The translations under genes were made by a program, and so were the position numbers. Positions 36,071-46,929 of a DNA stretch of 64,000 bases are shown one piece after another. How positions within the stretch are numbered: the first letter of the stretch is position 1; each line of letters opens with the position of its first letter. The notes beneath the pieces were generated by a model. That model made no database searches and was not told the DNA's origin. It saw only the letters and a list, made by a program, of their open reading frames with translations. The DNA is from Angiostrongylus vasorum (taxonomy: Eukaryota > Nematoda > Chromadorea > Rhabditida > Metastrongylidae). The stretch is from contig JADANN010000458.1 in assembly GCA_018806985.1 (NCBI GenBank), positions 2,790,001 to 2,854,000 of the forward strand, in the 5' to 3' direction.

Positions 36071-36456
36071 GGAAGTTCACCAAACTTACACTTTCGCGTC
36101 GGAGCAGTGCACGAACGCCCTCCGGTGTTTACGGCAACCGATCGGATGGGAAACCTCCACGCTTGTTCTACTGACTACGAAACCGTCTACATCGAGAAAA
36201 CTACCAAACAAGCAAGAACGAAATACGATCTTATTTTTTTGAAGTGAGCAATATATCCGTGGTGCAAACTGATTGAAAGATATGAGGCGATTCCTGTAGA
36301 ATCCCTGGTTTGTTCTCAACTCCAAACCAACAAGGAGACGACGTGAAGAGATCGATAACCAATGAAGAGAGCAGCATGGGCTATTTCTGGACAACTATGC
36401 TGTCGATACTGAAAGATCCGACTGTGGCTGGACAAGGGAACGAGGGATTGACATAA
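36071..36456 (+). CDS. Unidentified gene, two phase-matched exons
   Basis: Exon 36071-36243 reads SSPNLHFRVGAVHERPP, TATDRMGNLHACSTDYETVY and KTTKQARTKYDLIFLK, ending AA|GTGAGC. Exon 36300-36456 follows TTCCTGTAG and reads IPGLFSTPNQQGDDVKRS and NEESSMGYFWTTMLSILKD, ending GNEGLT-TAA. The 56-bp intron keeps the frame. The 5' boundary of the first exon is uncertain: the frame opens after a TGA at 36065. A candidate upstream start (MGNEYLIHCLHAISEKA, 35873-35940, donor AG|GTGAAA) is nearby but not connected in phase. No known family is recognised. Confidence 0.45.
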
Positions 36457-36945
36457 ACACTAATGTAATAAATTACATTAGTTAGTTTATCTAATAGATT
36501 CGAGCAGCCGTGAAATGTACACCCTGGTCTTGAGCATTCGAGTTGACATATTCATCAAGATCGGCAATACTTCATAATGTAGTTTGACTATTATCCAGAT
36601 AAAGGACTTGATTTAATTCAGAGAAATAGAATATGCACAAGATTCTTCTACCAATTTCGTGACATTCCACTTAGCAAAAGAACCGGAACGACTCCCACGA
36701 AGAACTACTCCACTTCATGTTTGGATATCGTTTGTGGCTGTAACAAAGTTAAGCGGCTTTAATGAGCAAGCGGATAACGTAAAGTCATAAACGGCGATAA
36801 TCCTACTCGTTGAAAGCTCAACGGTCACGAACACATTGCGAATGAGAATCACATAGGCAAGCGGATGTGAAAACAGCCTGGGAATCAGGAAGCGGGGTCG
36901 GACAGGCGACAACATGGTGCATTCTATGTAATGAAGTGAGTGTAA

Positions 36946-37178
36946 ACAAAGCGGTGTGGAGCGGGCGGTGGCACTGGAGTCGATGGGGGTTTCGATTTCG
37001 AATTTGGTGAGAAGGGTGAGTGCCTCGCGTCGAGGCGCCGATCACGCTCTACTAGCCGCTTCAAGGCCACTGAAACCGAGTAAAGGAAACAAAGCGAATT
37101 CACTAGGTATTCCCATGCAGTGAGGCGACCCCAAATGACGGCTACGAACTGAATGATACTGAGGAAAATCTTGCATAG
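36946..37178 (+). CDS. Unidentified gene, 3'-terminal two exons
   Basis: A frame opening at 36946 reads GAGGGTGVDGGFDFEFGEKG and CLASRRRSRSTSRFKATET, to donor GA|GTAAAG at 37079. After a 41-bp intron and CCATGCAG it continues EATPNDGYELNDTEENLA to TAG (37176-37178). The phase is consistent. The segment is GC-rich compared with its flanks. It may belong to the same transcription unit as 36071-36456, but that unit ends in its own stop. The basic/serine patch followed by an acidic tail gives no family assignment. Confidence 0.4.
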
Positions 37179-37199
37179 ACCACCTGTGATGGTTCTCTT

Positions 37200-39640
37200 G
37201 TTATAGATCTTCTCTTTGTTTCTATCTATCTCATAAAATGCTATGTATGGTATGAAGACGGATTAGTTGAGTAAGTACAAATGGTTACCATTGGTTACCT
37301 CACTCCATCTCTCATAAAAACTTCTTCAACCTTCATGAAAACTCTCAAAACAACCGTATAAGATCAGCTCAAACTACGAAGTATTGCTTACACAAGCATG
37401 GTGAAGCAAAATTCCAAATGGCTCAACAACGGAACAGATGGCGAAGCGTCGATGGATTTTGTCACGGTGTTCACTGAACTCTGATCTCTTCAGTCTCATT
37501 AAAATACTCCTAATGTCTGTTTTCTGAATGCACAGTCCACTAATTATGGCCGTATAGTGACTTTGAAAAACTTGTTCCTGCGGTGTTCCGCTCACTCGAC
37601 TCGACTCGATGCGATTGCGAAAACTGACAAATTGGAAAGAATAACTGCTGTGGATATCCGATTCGAATCGTTGCCGCTCTGAAGAACGAGAAGGTGCCGA
37701 AATGCAGTTGCCAGAATAAAGAGTCTTTCTAATATAAACCTGATGTAAGCCCAACAAAATACTGATTATCAATGCCCAACTTAAAGCGAAACCAGTCCTT
37801 AAAAAAAACCTGTTCACTATTGGGAGGATCGATGGATTTTCAACAGACACGTGTTTTCTAGTAGGTAGGTCGCTCCAATTACCAAAAAATTGACTGAAGC
37901 AGCTTATTTGATCACCAACGGATTGCAGAAAATCCGAATACGTGTACTTCATTGAAGACGATTATTCAAAACTTACACAGTGTAAGTATGGAAAATTTGA
38001 TCAGGTAAGGCAAAAGTAGTGGTATCACACTAAGCTTCTGGATTTCAAGTTTTGCCAGTTTCTTAGTAAAAAAAATTGTAGGCGACGCAGCACCGTGAGC
38101 ATAGCAGCTTCAGGGTGATGAACAGCATGTAGTCATCACTGAGCTCACGGTTAAAATTTCTGCTTCCGTAATGACAAAAATGAACATTATCCGGTTTAAA
38201 GCCACTTCTGTCATCGAAACTATGCGGCATGACATTTTTAGAGTGGCATGTTTTACAAACAATGTTGGCTCAGTTGTTCAAACGTATATCACTTCCGATT
38301 TCCCATATACGCAAAGTGAAATATTTGTGACCAAATTGTGAACGAAGAGGACTAAAGCTCTTCACCGAAAGTAACTGATGAGTGCGCGATGCAGGAGACG
38401 TTCGAGGAACTGAAGCAGTACTCTAATCGTCGGTCACTCAGAGACGCTTTCCAAAGTGTTTCATGAGACCTCTTTATAGATGATCAGGAACGTAATAAAA
38501 GCATAAGAGATCGTTTACAGTGAAACACCTATTGACAGGCCACTACTGAACTGGTGTCCTAAGTGGCAAACGCTACCCAGTACATCACGGGAACAAAAAC
38601 GATGGTGCAATCAGCTTCGACTGTCTGAGCTAAACTGCTTGTACGACGAGCTATTTATGTTCAGAACAGCAGGTCAAAGCATGACGCTTGTGTTCAGTGA
38701 TCAAATCTAGAAACGAATTAAACAACAATACGCACGCTTCTGAAAATGTTATGCTTGGTCTCCCTGCTTCCTTTGCTTTTTGTCTTCGACAAAATGAGCA
38801 TAAGACATTAGAGGATTTCTTTAAAAAAAATCCTTGGATTAGGTGGGACTAGTAGAACATTCACAACAATAGCCGACGATTTTAGAACTTGAAGAAACAA
38901 GAGGGAGAAGGAAGAAAAGTAGGATACGAAGAAATTAGGAAAGGAAGGCAAGTCATCTTTGTTCAATAAAAAAGAAGTTCGAAAAGTGGATTCGATCATG
39001 ACAGGGTTAAAACCCTCAGTGCGTCACCAAGCAACGTAGGTTAAATAGTTTAGACGATCCAGAGGGGTGATCAATACAACAGCAAAAGCCGTCCAAACTG
39101 TTCGGACAACAACCTAAATCTATTTTCTGGCCACTTAGTGATGATCTTCTCGTCAGAAGCAAACCCAATATCGATTTTCTCACCGGACATCCACTATGTG
39201 GAACATTTAACTTGTCGCACGCTCTATAGTTTTTTCAATTGTTAGTTCTATTAAAGGAGCCATTATAGAAGCGAACAATATCTTTGTATTCTATGTTGTT
39301 TTTTAAATTTAATGTTTTATCGTGAAGCTGACATGTGAAAACTTCACTCAGTAAACTATAGACGCCTAAGAAACCCGAAAACCTCGAAATAAATTCTCTA
39401 GAAGTAATCGGCTTCGATTGATGGGAAATATTATTACGGTGAGCCATGCTAGATATTGATTAAGACGTAATATTTAAGAGAATACAGGGGAAAAATTGCG
39501 AATCAGAAAGCATCTACGTCTGCTCTACACTCAGCATCATATTCTAAAAGTAAACCCGATCCTACGTAGAGCTACGGTGATTTTCTCGCCTAAAACAGCC
39601 AACTTGCAATCGAAAATGAAAACCATAAGATGTGTTATAA
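37200..39640. other. No gene recognised; one fold-back fragment
   Basis: Near 37660-37740 are the boxes GCCGCTCTGAAGAACGAGAA and GTGCCGAAATGCAG of the CACGAGGTTG fold-back family. The 192-codon reverse frame at 37374-37952 runs across this repeat and is not accepted as a gene. A short open run at 38385-38469 (MQETFEELKQYSNRR) has no support. Confidence 0.3.
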
Positions 39641-39644
39641 AAGA

Positions 39645-39809
39645 AAAAGATAAACCTCTCGGTGTTGATCAATCCCTGAGGGATGCACCATGCATTCGAC
39701 TTCATTAACCATCGTTTAAAGGTGATTGAATGCATATTTGGCCAATACAATGGCTCGCGGTGGCCTGTTGATGTGTCAGGTCAGTGTTGCTATCCTCCTA
39801 AACAAGTCA
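39645..39809 (-). mobile_element. SINE-A copy, head missing
   Basis: The reverse strand contains ATTGTATTGGCCAAATATGC, AATGAAGTCGAATGCATGG and the 3' TTATCTTTTTCTTTTAT tail. It ends at the TTGTTTAGGAGGATAGCAAC box, so the tRNA-like head is lost. Confidence 0.7.
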
Positions 39810-40059
39810 GTTACTCACTCATCGTATTTTTCAACACTCTCAGTTACCCACTCATCGTACAGCTATAAGTTGAAGTGACGAATGTACGAGCGTCGCTTGG
39901 TAGCAGTGTTGCCTATCTATGCACCTTCATAATCGCTCGTACTTCTCTCCTTCTTTCACGTCGATCGTGTTTCAGCCTGTCACTGACTGCTACTAAATTT
40001 TTATTTCACGCTAATTCTGGATATCATCAAGAGCTCTCTCTTTTTCTTTATTAGTCAAT

Positions 40060-40205
40060 AGTGAGCGAGCTTTACCCAAATAGCTTTGAGGTGGATGAAC
40101 ACACGTATAATCTTTACAACGACGTAGTGACGTGTTTTCGTCGTTCCAGAGCCAGTGCGTGCGTTTGCTTTGTAGGGGCACCTCTAGCCACTGCGCTACA
40201 AAACC
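40060..40205 (-). mobile_element. Degenerate SINE-A-like copy
   Basis: The reverse strand shows the head TGTAGCGCAGTGGCTAGAGG and scattered body boxes (ACGTCGTTGTAAAG). It is diverged and internally deleted. Confidence 0.45.
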
Positions 40206-40355
40206 CTACAAGCGCTTATTTCCTCGACACTTTATACTCATTCCGAAACAGCACCTGTTCGTTTTTTCACTACACGACAGTCTAAAATGAAAACAAATAT
40301 GAAGCGAAACCGCAGGTTAAACTCTACTTCAAGGTCTTCCAGTTATGCTGGTGTC

Positions 40356-40944
40356 CTATGCGCGCCTAGCGGAGTATTTCACTTCAACATCAAGTTTACC
40401 CATTAGATGTTTTTTTATACGGATGCAGAGTGGTCTACATGTTTCGTCAATGTATTCATTCCCACACGCCTTACAAGGGACCAGGTAAGCTGTACCCGAA
40501 CTCTGTGCAATTACCGCCTCTACCATTAGGACATATTGTGCAATTTTTTGCGTTGTGCAGAGACGGTTATAGATGCAGGAGCGAACTACTCGGCGTCTTG
40601 GAATGCTCGGTGGTATTCTAGTCACCGCCAAATTCTCTAGAACGGCCGTTTTTAAGCAACGTTTTACAGATGTGCTTATTTCGTTGTAAACTAAGGGCAG
40701 GATAAACGGAACTTCATTTTCGGTGGACTTGTCGTTTGCAGACGTGGTTTTTTCCTCTGCACATTTCCCGAGGGACTGTTGTTTGCAGCCATTGGAAATG
40801 GCTGTTTCCCATGCTTCTTTCAGGGATTGTTCGTTATGCTCTCTTCCTGTGCACACACTTACGGGTGTTCGAAACTTGTTTCTTACAAGCGAACTTTTCT
40901 GCGCGAAAGGTGAGAGGAGAGGTAATGAACCACCGTGTTTTTTT
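40356..40944 (-). mobile_element. Penelope-like element, C-terminal GIY-YIG endonuclease half
   Basis: A 210-codon reverse frame contains RTPVSVCTGREHNEQSLKEA and then the GIY-YIG hallmark AYLVPCKACGNEYIDETCRP with LCIRIKKHLMGK. This matches the C-terminal nuclease of Penelope-like retroelements, in which a GIY-YIG domain nicks the target for reverse transcription. The reading frame here is intact, but the element is split from its RT by the RTE insertion that begins at 40945. Confidence 0.8.
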
Positions 40945-41460
40945 TTACGGTTGAAGAGATGTGGATCAATATCGGAATTGATGATCATCGTCGTCTAATT
41001 CCTGACATCGAGTTATAAAGAAGAAATTGAAGCGTTCTACACACTTGGAGAACTTCTACAAAGAAGACCATACATTCTTCAAGGTCATCACTAGAGATTT
41101 TAACACTAACATTGAACCCAGAAAAATGTCTGAAGAACGACACATTGGGACAACGGAGAACGAGAAGAGAGAGCAGCTATCTGAGTATATCGCGACAACC
41201 AAGACTACTCAGTGTAACTCGTAATTCAAGAAGCCGCACTTTCAACAATGGACGTGGGAATCACCCAGTGGAGAGTACCGTAACGAAATAGACGATATCA
41301 TAGTAAATCGGAGATACTACCTAACAGATGTCGCTCTTGTCCCAAAACTTTACACAGGATCGTACCATCGCCTGCTTCACACAAGGTTTCATTCCTCGCA
41401 AAAGGATGGAAAATCGCCAAGTTTAAAAAACGAAATCCCGAAACCACCGTAAACTGGGAT

Positions 41461-41544
41461 TTATTTGGTTCATTAGTCAGCTCCTGGGAAGATGATGTTC
41501 TTGATAACATCATCTTCCCAGGAGCTGACTAATGAACCAAATAA
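41461..41544. repeat. Perfect 39-bp inverted repeat with 6-base loop
   Basis: 41461-41499 and 41506-41544 are exact reverse complements (starting TTATTTGGTTCATTAG; loop CTTGAT). Relative to the intact RTE copy, the second arm replaces native sequence. It is therefore a templated inversion rather than an element end. Confidence 0.9.
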
Positions 41545-41915
41545 CACGATCGACTCATGTGACATCTTCAGGCTACCATTATGAAAGCTGGGATTTCGAA
41601 AATCATCAAGAGACGTCTGTCTCCAGAACCACTCAAACTGATACGCCATCATGGAATCTCACGAGCTACAATCAACCGCCAGCTCACCTCCGAACATGCG
41701 AAACAATGCGGATTGGCGATGAAAGAAGGTCTTAGAGAGAGAAGAGCAGCAGTTGCGGTCGAAGCTGCAGACACTGGGAAAAGCATTCGCAAAGCCCACC
41801 GATGCTTCTTCAATTACAAAAATCAAGAACATTGCACTACGAGGCCCAGACGAAGCAGTTACAGCGTCCAAGAAGGCAATGGAGAAAAATCATTCACGAA
41901 TACTACTCGTAATGC

Positions 41916-43400
41916 AGTTGCTAGTGGAATATAGGCCTTCGAGCCAGTTCTCGGCACCGTATAACCACTAGATTTAAGCAGAATGCTCGATTTCGTGAGA
42001 AGACGCCACGCGGGACTTTCCGTAGTTGTCACAGGGCAATATCTCAAACTTGGGTAATTGAACCGTTTAATACATAAATACAACATCAGTACAACAGTAA
42101 TATCGACGGACAACTACTGGCACACAAATGAGGCAAGTTCAAGTCTATGAGGTGCTGTACCTACTACTGCAGTGAGGCTTACCAAGGCATAAGAGTATTG
42201 TAAATAGTACTATTACAACATTACTACTATGATAACAGCAACAAGATAACAATGACGAATAAGGGGATGCGGATAATGACGCCTGCACTAGCGCGGCCCA
42301 GATGTCGAGGGCCAGGAAAAGCAGAACAGTCAGATGAAGATAAGCCGTGCGTTAGGCTAAGCTAGATATCATATGTACAGCAGTCAGGTGTACTTCGACA
42401 CTGATTGATGAGGATAGCAAATTACCTAAGCATCGATGGTGGAAGTGACTACGAATGAGATGAGTCATCTGAGGAACACGGTCAGGCGGCTGGTATTGGA
42501 TAACGATATGTCTGCAACGTGAAGTTTGAGCATCGCTGGGTGCCACCATTGCCTAAAATATCGTGGGCCAGAAAGATAACCACTGAGAAATCAGAAGCCT
42601 ATAGCGGCTTATCAAATACACAGCATGAGTTGGCCGGGCAGCGGCCTTGTACGCATGGCGTACCGTGTGGGAGGAATGGTACATGCCCGATGGCGTTGCA
42701 GACAGAACGCATTTTAGGATAGCCGCCGCTACTGACAACGCACCGTAGATCAATTGATAAACAATGAACAGTGACACTAGAATGAGGATCAGGATGATGA
42801 TGACGATACACTGAGCTGGTGGGAAACGTGACGTAGTGACGGTGATGCGAACTCAACGTACAATTCGCAACTGTCATTCAGTAATGATATGATGAGTGTA
42901 ATGTACAGTAATGACTATGTGCAATATGACTAAACAACTACGTTAATCTACATTGGTGACACACGAGATCAATACGGTACGGATCTAGAAAGCGGACGAG
43001 CCACGAAGCTATTTATATGCTTCCGCTCCGAAGAAGGCGGTATTTGGCACAGGTCCAGCATCATTACCGAAAACTGCCGTCGGCTACCTCTCCAAATCCT
43101 CTCAATATACTAAGGTCAGCTGGCAGACGACTGCTCTCGCAAGCATCCTCATGCACTTCTTGTTATTGTACGCACGATAACTTTTGGACAGTAATAACAA
43201 AACAACAAGTTCAGATTCTAAGAATAGGTTTGCATAACAATACTGTTCATAGCCATCGAAGTTCCTTAGGACGGGATCAAGATATTTACGTTCTACGACA
43301 TTTGCTAAGCAACTTGAGAAAACTGGATATGACACTTATTTCCGAAACATACAGTCATGCAAAGATAGAAATAGATATAGAAGGAAAATAGAAACTATTC
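41916..43400. mobile_element. Unclassified 1.5 kb insertion inside the RTE copy
   Basis: RTE sequence stops after CACGAATACTACTCG and resumes with ACTCGGATCTCTTCAATAGC. Between them are about 1.49 kb with no counterpart in the RTE copy at 50 kb. ACTCG at both edges could be a short target duplication. A 124-codon plus frame (43017-43391) has no recognised domain. I could not find clear terminal repeats by eye. Confidence 0.6.
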
Positions 43401-44989
43401 TGAGAATAGTTGCTATAACTCGGATCTCTTCAATAGCCACTTCCTCCTTTCCTTACATGAAATAAAAGAGGACGAATATGTTGTACCACCGGTTCTGCTT
43501 CCGAAATCATGGTCTTCGTCGGTGAAGAATACAACAACACTATTTCCGGACAGGATAAAATACAAAAACACCTGAAGAACCTTCCGCCTTTCCTTATCTA
43601 CACATTGGCTTGGCTCTTCACACGCTACATGTCTGAATGCAAGGTCTCTACTCAGTACAACACCAGACAGCGCTTTTGTTCAAGAATGGCGACCCCACAA
43701 TATCGCCAACATTTGCCCAGTCTGCTTGCTCTCTACCGTCTAAAAACTTTTTCACTCGAGTCGTCCTAAACAGGATTGACAGAACACTGGACGAAGGACA
43801 GCCATGTGAGCAAACTGGGTTTCGGAAAGGATTTAGTACAATGGACCACATCCACACGATAACAAGGTTCATTGAAATATCGCGAGACTATAAAAGACCG
43901 CTCTGTCTCACTTTCACCGATTTAAAGACGACTTTTTGATTCAGTTGTTATAGAAGCAGTTATGGAAGCCCTGGATAGCCAGGGAGTTCCTACTCAATAC
44001 ATAAAGATTCTTCGTGAACTCTACAAAAAATTTCACAACGAAGATATCACCATTCTACTACGATATTAACATCGACGTTTAAAAGAGTGCTTAGGCAATG
44101 CAATACCATTTCGTCGAAATTATTCACCGCCGCTCTCGATCGGCAATTACACTATCTTCGCTTTACTGATGACATAGTTCTTATAACACCAAGTATTAGC
44201 CATCCGGAACGAATGCTAGCCGACTTTCATAAGACTAGTAGAAAGACTGGTCTACGACTAGATCTCATAAAAAACGTTGTTGATGAGGAACGCAATAACT
44301 TCGTATGCCCCATTCACGCAGTACGATTATCTCCGTACGCTCCAGCTACGTTTATTTTGGTCGAAAATGCAATAAAGGGACCACTTTTCTTTAGAGTTGA
44401 GCAGAAGGAAACGAGCGGCTTGGAGATCTTTCAAGAGCATTGAGGATATATTGAAAAGAACAAAAAAACACCCGACTCCTTATGCAGCTTTTCGACTTCA
44501 CGATTCTTCCTGCCTTATCGTATGCGTTAGAGACCTGGTCGTTGCGTAAGCAGTGTGAAAGATCACTCAGCGTTATTGAACGCGCAGTCGAAAGGATGAT
44601 GCTAGGGAGTATCCCGTGTCAAACACGTAAAGAAAAAAGATTTGAAGCTCCGACCTGCGTAGACGATCAAAGATCAAGGATGCCATTCTGTACGCCAAAT
44701 TGTCGAAGATAAGGTGGGCCGGACACGTAATGCGTATGAACGTGGACAAATGGTTAAGAGCTATTAGCGATTTGATTTCATGGAATGTCAAACTTATAGC
44801 AAGAGGTCTGGTTGAAGTTCTTCGCGAAAACCATGGAAAGAAGTTGTAATGCTCACAGAATCTCTTTAGCGAGCAGAACCCACTGGGCTACTCTTGCACG
44901 CGAGAGGGAAAAACGGAAGGTTTCTTGGCGCCCGCTGGAGTCAGTCGACGATCAACGGGGCGACAGGTGATACAGGTGATCTAAGTCAT

Positions 44990-45510
44990 GTTTTTTGTTG
45001 TTTGGCTTTCCGCACCACTTGGTGAAGTAGCTGTTTTCTGATAACTTGGTTTAAACGTTCAAAAGTGGAGTCCAGTTTCCCTTTCGGTTCCTTTCGGGTG
45101 AGTGTCATATGTTCTAACCGTGTGTTCAATAACTCAAAACATGTGTCTATTTCCTTTTGTGTGGTGCAAATGACAAAACAATCATCTGTATATCTATGGT
45201 GCAGTAATAGCCGAAGATCGATTACTGATACTTCTACCTTAGGCAAAAAAGACAATGGCAAGTTGGTACAAGTCTTAGTTTCGTTACGAACCCTCTCTGT
45301 GAGTTATATTTTCCTGACCGTAAAAGTGTTGAGAAGCTTAGGCATTTTTTTAAAGACAAATGAGCTCTTGGGTTGAGAAGCCATGAAAAGCCATACATCT
45401 TTATTACTCCTTCGTGTTGGATAAGGAGCTCGCGGATGGCTTGCATTGCGGAGTCATTCGCGACGTTTGTAAAGGGCGGTCACGTCGGAAAAATTCCAAC
45501 ACGTACGTGC
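44990..45510 (-). mobile_element. Penelope-like element, reverse-transcriptase half
   Basis: On the reverse strand, in broken frames: FSDVTALY (RT motif A region), AMQAIRELLIQHEGVIKMYGF, a degraded RLAPT region, then HHRYTDDCFVICTTQKEID (the YxDD catalytic box) and TPLLNV..SENSYFTKW with KPNN. The last matches the RT C-terminus that precedes the GIY-YIG linker. The continuation is at 40944 on the other side of the RTE insertion. A SINE-B abuts the 5' side. Confidence 0.8.
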
Positions 45511-45524
45511 GGTTAAGAGGGCGG

Positions 45525-45905
45525 ATAGCACTGCGGTAGTGATGTCCGCCATCACGAGCATGGTGCTAGTTTGATTCCGCTCTGGGCTAATCGGGCCCGT
45601 CATCCCTCCGAAGGCGGGAAATTGGTTCCGGACTTGTCTCGGGAGAAAATCACTCTTTTGCAATCCAAATGGGAACGCACCAACCCGGCTATCTCAAGAC
45701 TTCAGAGAGAATTGCTCGACCAGCATTCTACCACATTCAAGGTGAAAGGAAAATCCTCAAGCAGCAGGAGAAGCCACACGTAAAAGTTGGAAGATCTTCG
45801 TGGACAATCGATGCGAGGAAACGAATCGAATGGGAGAAGTGCTGGCATCCCCACAGTAGACGCGAAGACGAGTCATATAAAATATAAAAAAAACAAAAGC
45901 GTGCG
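45525..45905 (+). mobile_element. SINE-B copy, nearly complete
   Basis: tRNA-like head GGCGGATAGCACTGCGGTAG and a B-box-like TAGTTTGATTCCGCTC, then GGGAAATTGGTTCCGGACTT, GTCTCGGGAGAAAATCACTC, AAAATCCTCAAGCAGCAGGA, AGTGCTGGCATCCCCACAG and an A-rich tail. It is the reference copy for the family in this window. Confidence 0.8.
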
Positions 45906-46139
45906 GTTAGAACAAGCGTTCCGTAGAACACACAGGAATATCTGGGAGTTCTTAAAATGGGGGTGGAATGTTTTTCAACAACTGGGTATGCATTTGGACT
46001 TAAAACCATGTTGTTCTACCCGTTAGCCTGTCTACACAGATAGGTCTAACCTTTAATAATGATAGATCGGAACACTCAAGACCATCAGCGGATACTAACT
46101 TGTGAAATCCAATCACAATACAATGCAAAAGTGGGACCC

Positions 46140-46225
46140 AAATATCTGCAAATATCTCAACGTCATTGTGGTTGCATTTCACATAATACCCTGCCGTGAA
46201 AAAATAATAGGCAATAAATAAAATG
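46140..46225 (+). mobile_element. SINE-C 3' fragment
   Basis: TCTGCAAATATCTCAACGTC, TTGTGGTTGCATTTCACATA and ATACCCTGCCGTGAAAAAAT match the 3' half of the copy at 8.7 kb. Confidence 0.7.
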
Positions 46226-46387
46226 TTATACTAACTTATGAGTTCTAATAAATAAGTATAGGAAGAGGCTTGTTGGTAATTCAACTTTGACTTGAGAGAA
46301 AACTAATAGTTTTAAACAACCCGCTTTTTTCCACTTTGGCCCACTCGTTCCCCAATTGCCGGTATTGACTTTTGAATTCCTTTCCAG

Positions 46388-46733
46388 ATGATGGGCGTTA
46401 AAGGGAAGCATCTTCAAGATGCTTTTTTCTTTAACTCGATATCTAAATGGTGGGAATTTACTACAAGCTCACTACCTTCCTCACTAACGATAATCTGGCG
46501 TGTTTTTATCTTATCATCTCTCCACCCTATCGTATACCACCTTTTGCGTTGCGTTTTTTGTGATTAAAGTCTTTGAAAATTACGTTTCCAGATATCCAAA
46601 ATTCGATATTAACTTCATTATAAACATTGACCCACCCACTATTCTCCTCAAAGGCGGCGGTCCTCCTAACTCTGAGCACAATGGTTTTCCCTTGTCGCGC
46701 ACTTCTTCAACTCAGCTTGGACTGTTTCGTTGA
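46388..46733 (+). CDS. Possible 3' end of an unidentified gene
   Basis: After TTTCCAG at 46387 a frame reads MMGVKGKHLQDAFFFNS and SKWWEFTTSSLPSSLTIIW. If spliced at C|GTGTTT (46499) to 46570, it continues FENYVSRYPKFDINFIINID, PTILLKGGGPPNSEHNG and SSTQLGLFR-TGA. The 70-bp intron keeps the phase, but its acceptor (GATTAAAG) is weak. A better TTTCCAG acceptor at 46591 does not fit in phase. No family is recognised. Upstream exons, if any, would be separated by the transposon nest at 40-46 kb. Confidence 0.35.
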
Positions 46734-46844
46734 CAGGCGCCTAATTGTATTCAAATCGATTCACAATTGCTTTATTAACTTATTTGTAATCAAACCATTC
46801 TATAGTTGCCTTTCAAATCAGTCGAATTGCGTAAGGTAGCATAC

Positions 46845-46920
46845 ACAATATTAAGTATAATAAGTATTATAGTATAAGTAGTAAGTAATAAGTACGAATA
46901 TTAAGTATAATAAGTAGGTA
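46845..46920. repeat. AT-rich AAGTAT-type microsatellite-like tract
   Basis: Repeated TAAGTATAATAAGTA units (TAAGTATAA, GTAAGTAATAAGTA) fill about 75 bases. Confidence 0.75.
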
Positions 46921-46929
46921 CCAAAATAT

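Larger units (their letters stand above)
40945..44989 (+). mobile_element. RTE-A LINE, 5'-truncated, inserted in the Penelope-like element
   Basis: It starts within the endonuclease domain (KRCGSIS at 40950, matching KRCGSIPALTIFVV of the copy at 50 kb). It continues through the linker (41.58-41.90 kb), is interrupted by a 1.5 kb insertion (41916-43400), and resumes with the RT (FTRVVLNRIDRTLDEGQPCE, GFRKG, DDIVLITPSI) and the 3' domain. It ends with ACAGGTGATACAGGTGAT at 44985. Stops and shifts are frequent. TGTTTTTT occurs at both junctions (near 40936 and 44989), a likely target-site duplication. Confidence 0.85.

Noticed and set aside
37374..37952. 192-codon reverse open frame
   Set aside because: It runs across a fold-back family box near 37660-37740, has no splice support or family motif, and its composition is not convincing.
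46845..46920. AT-rich repeat tract considered as a replication origin or CRISPR-like array
   Set aside because: Units are short and irregular with no spacers; a microsatellite-like tract is sufficient explanation.
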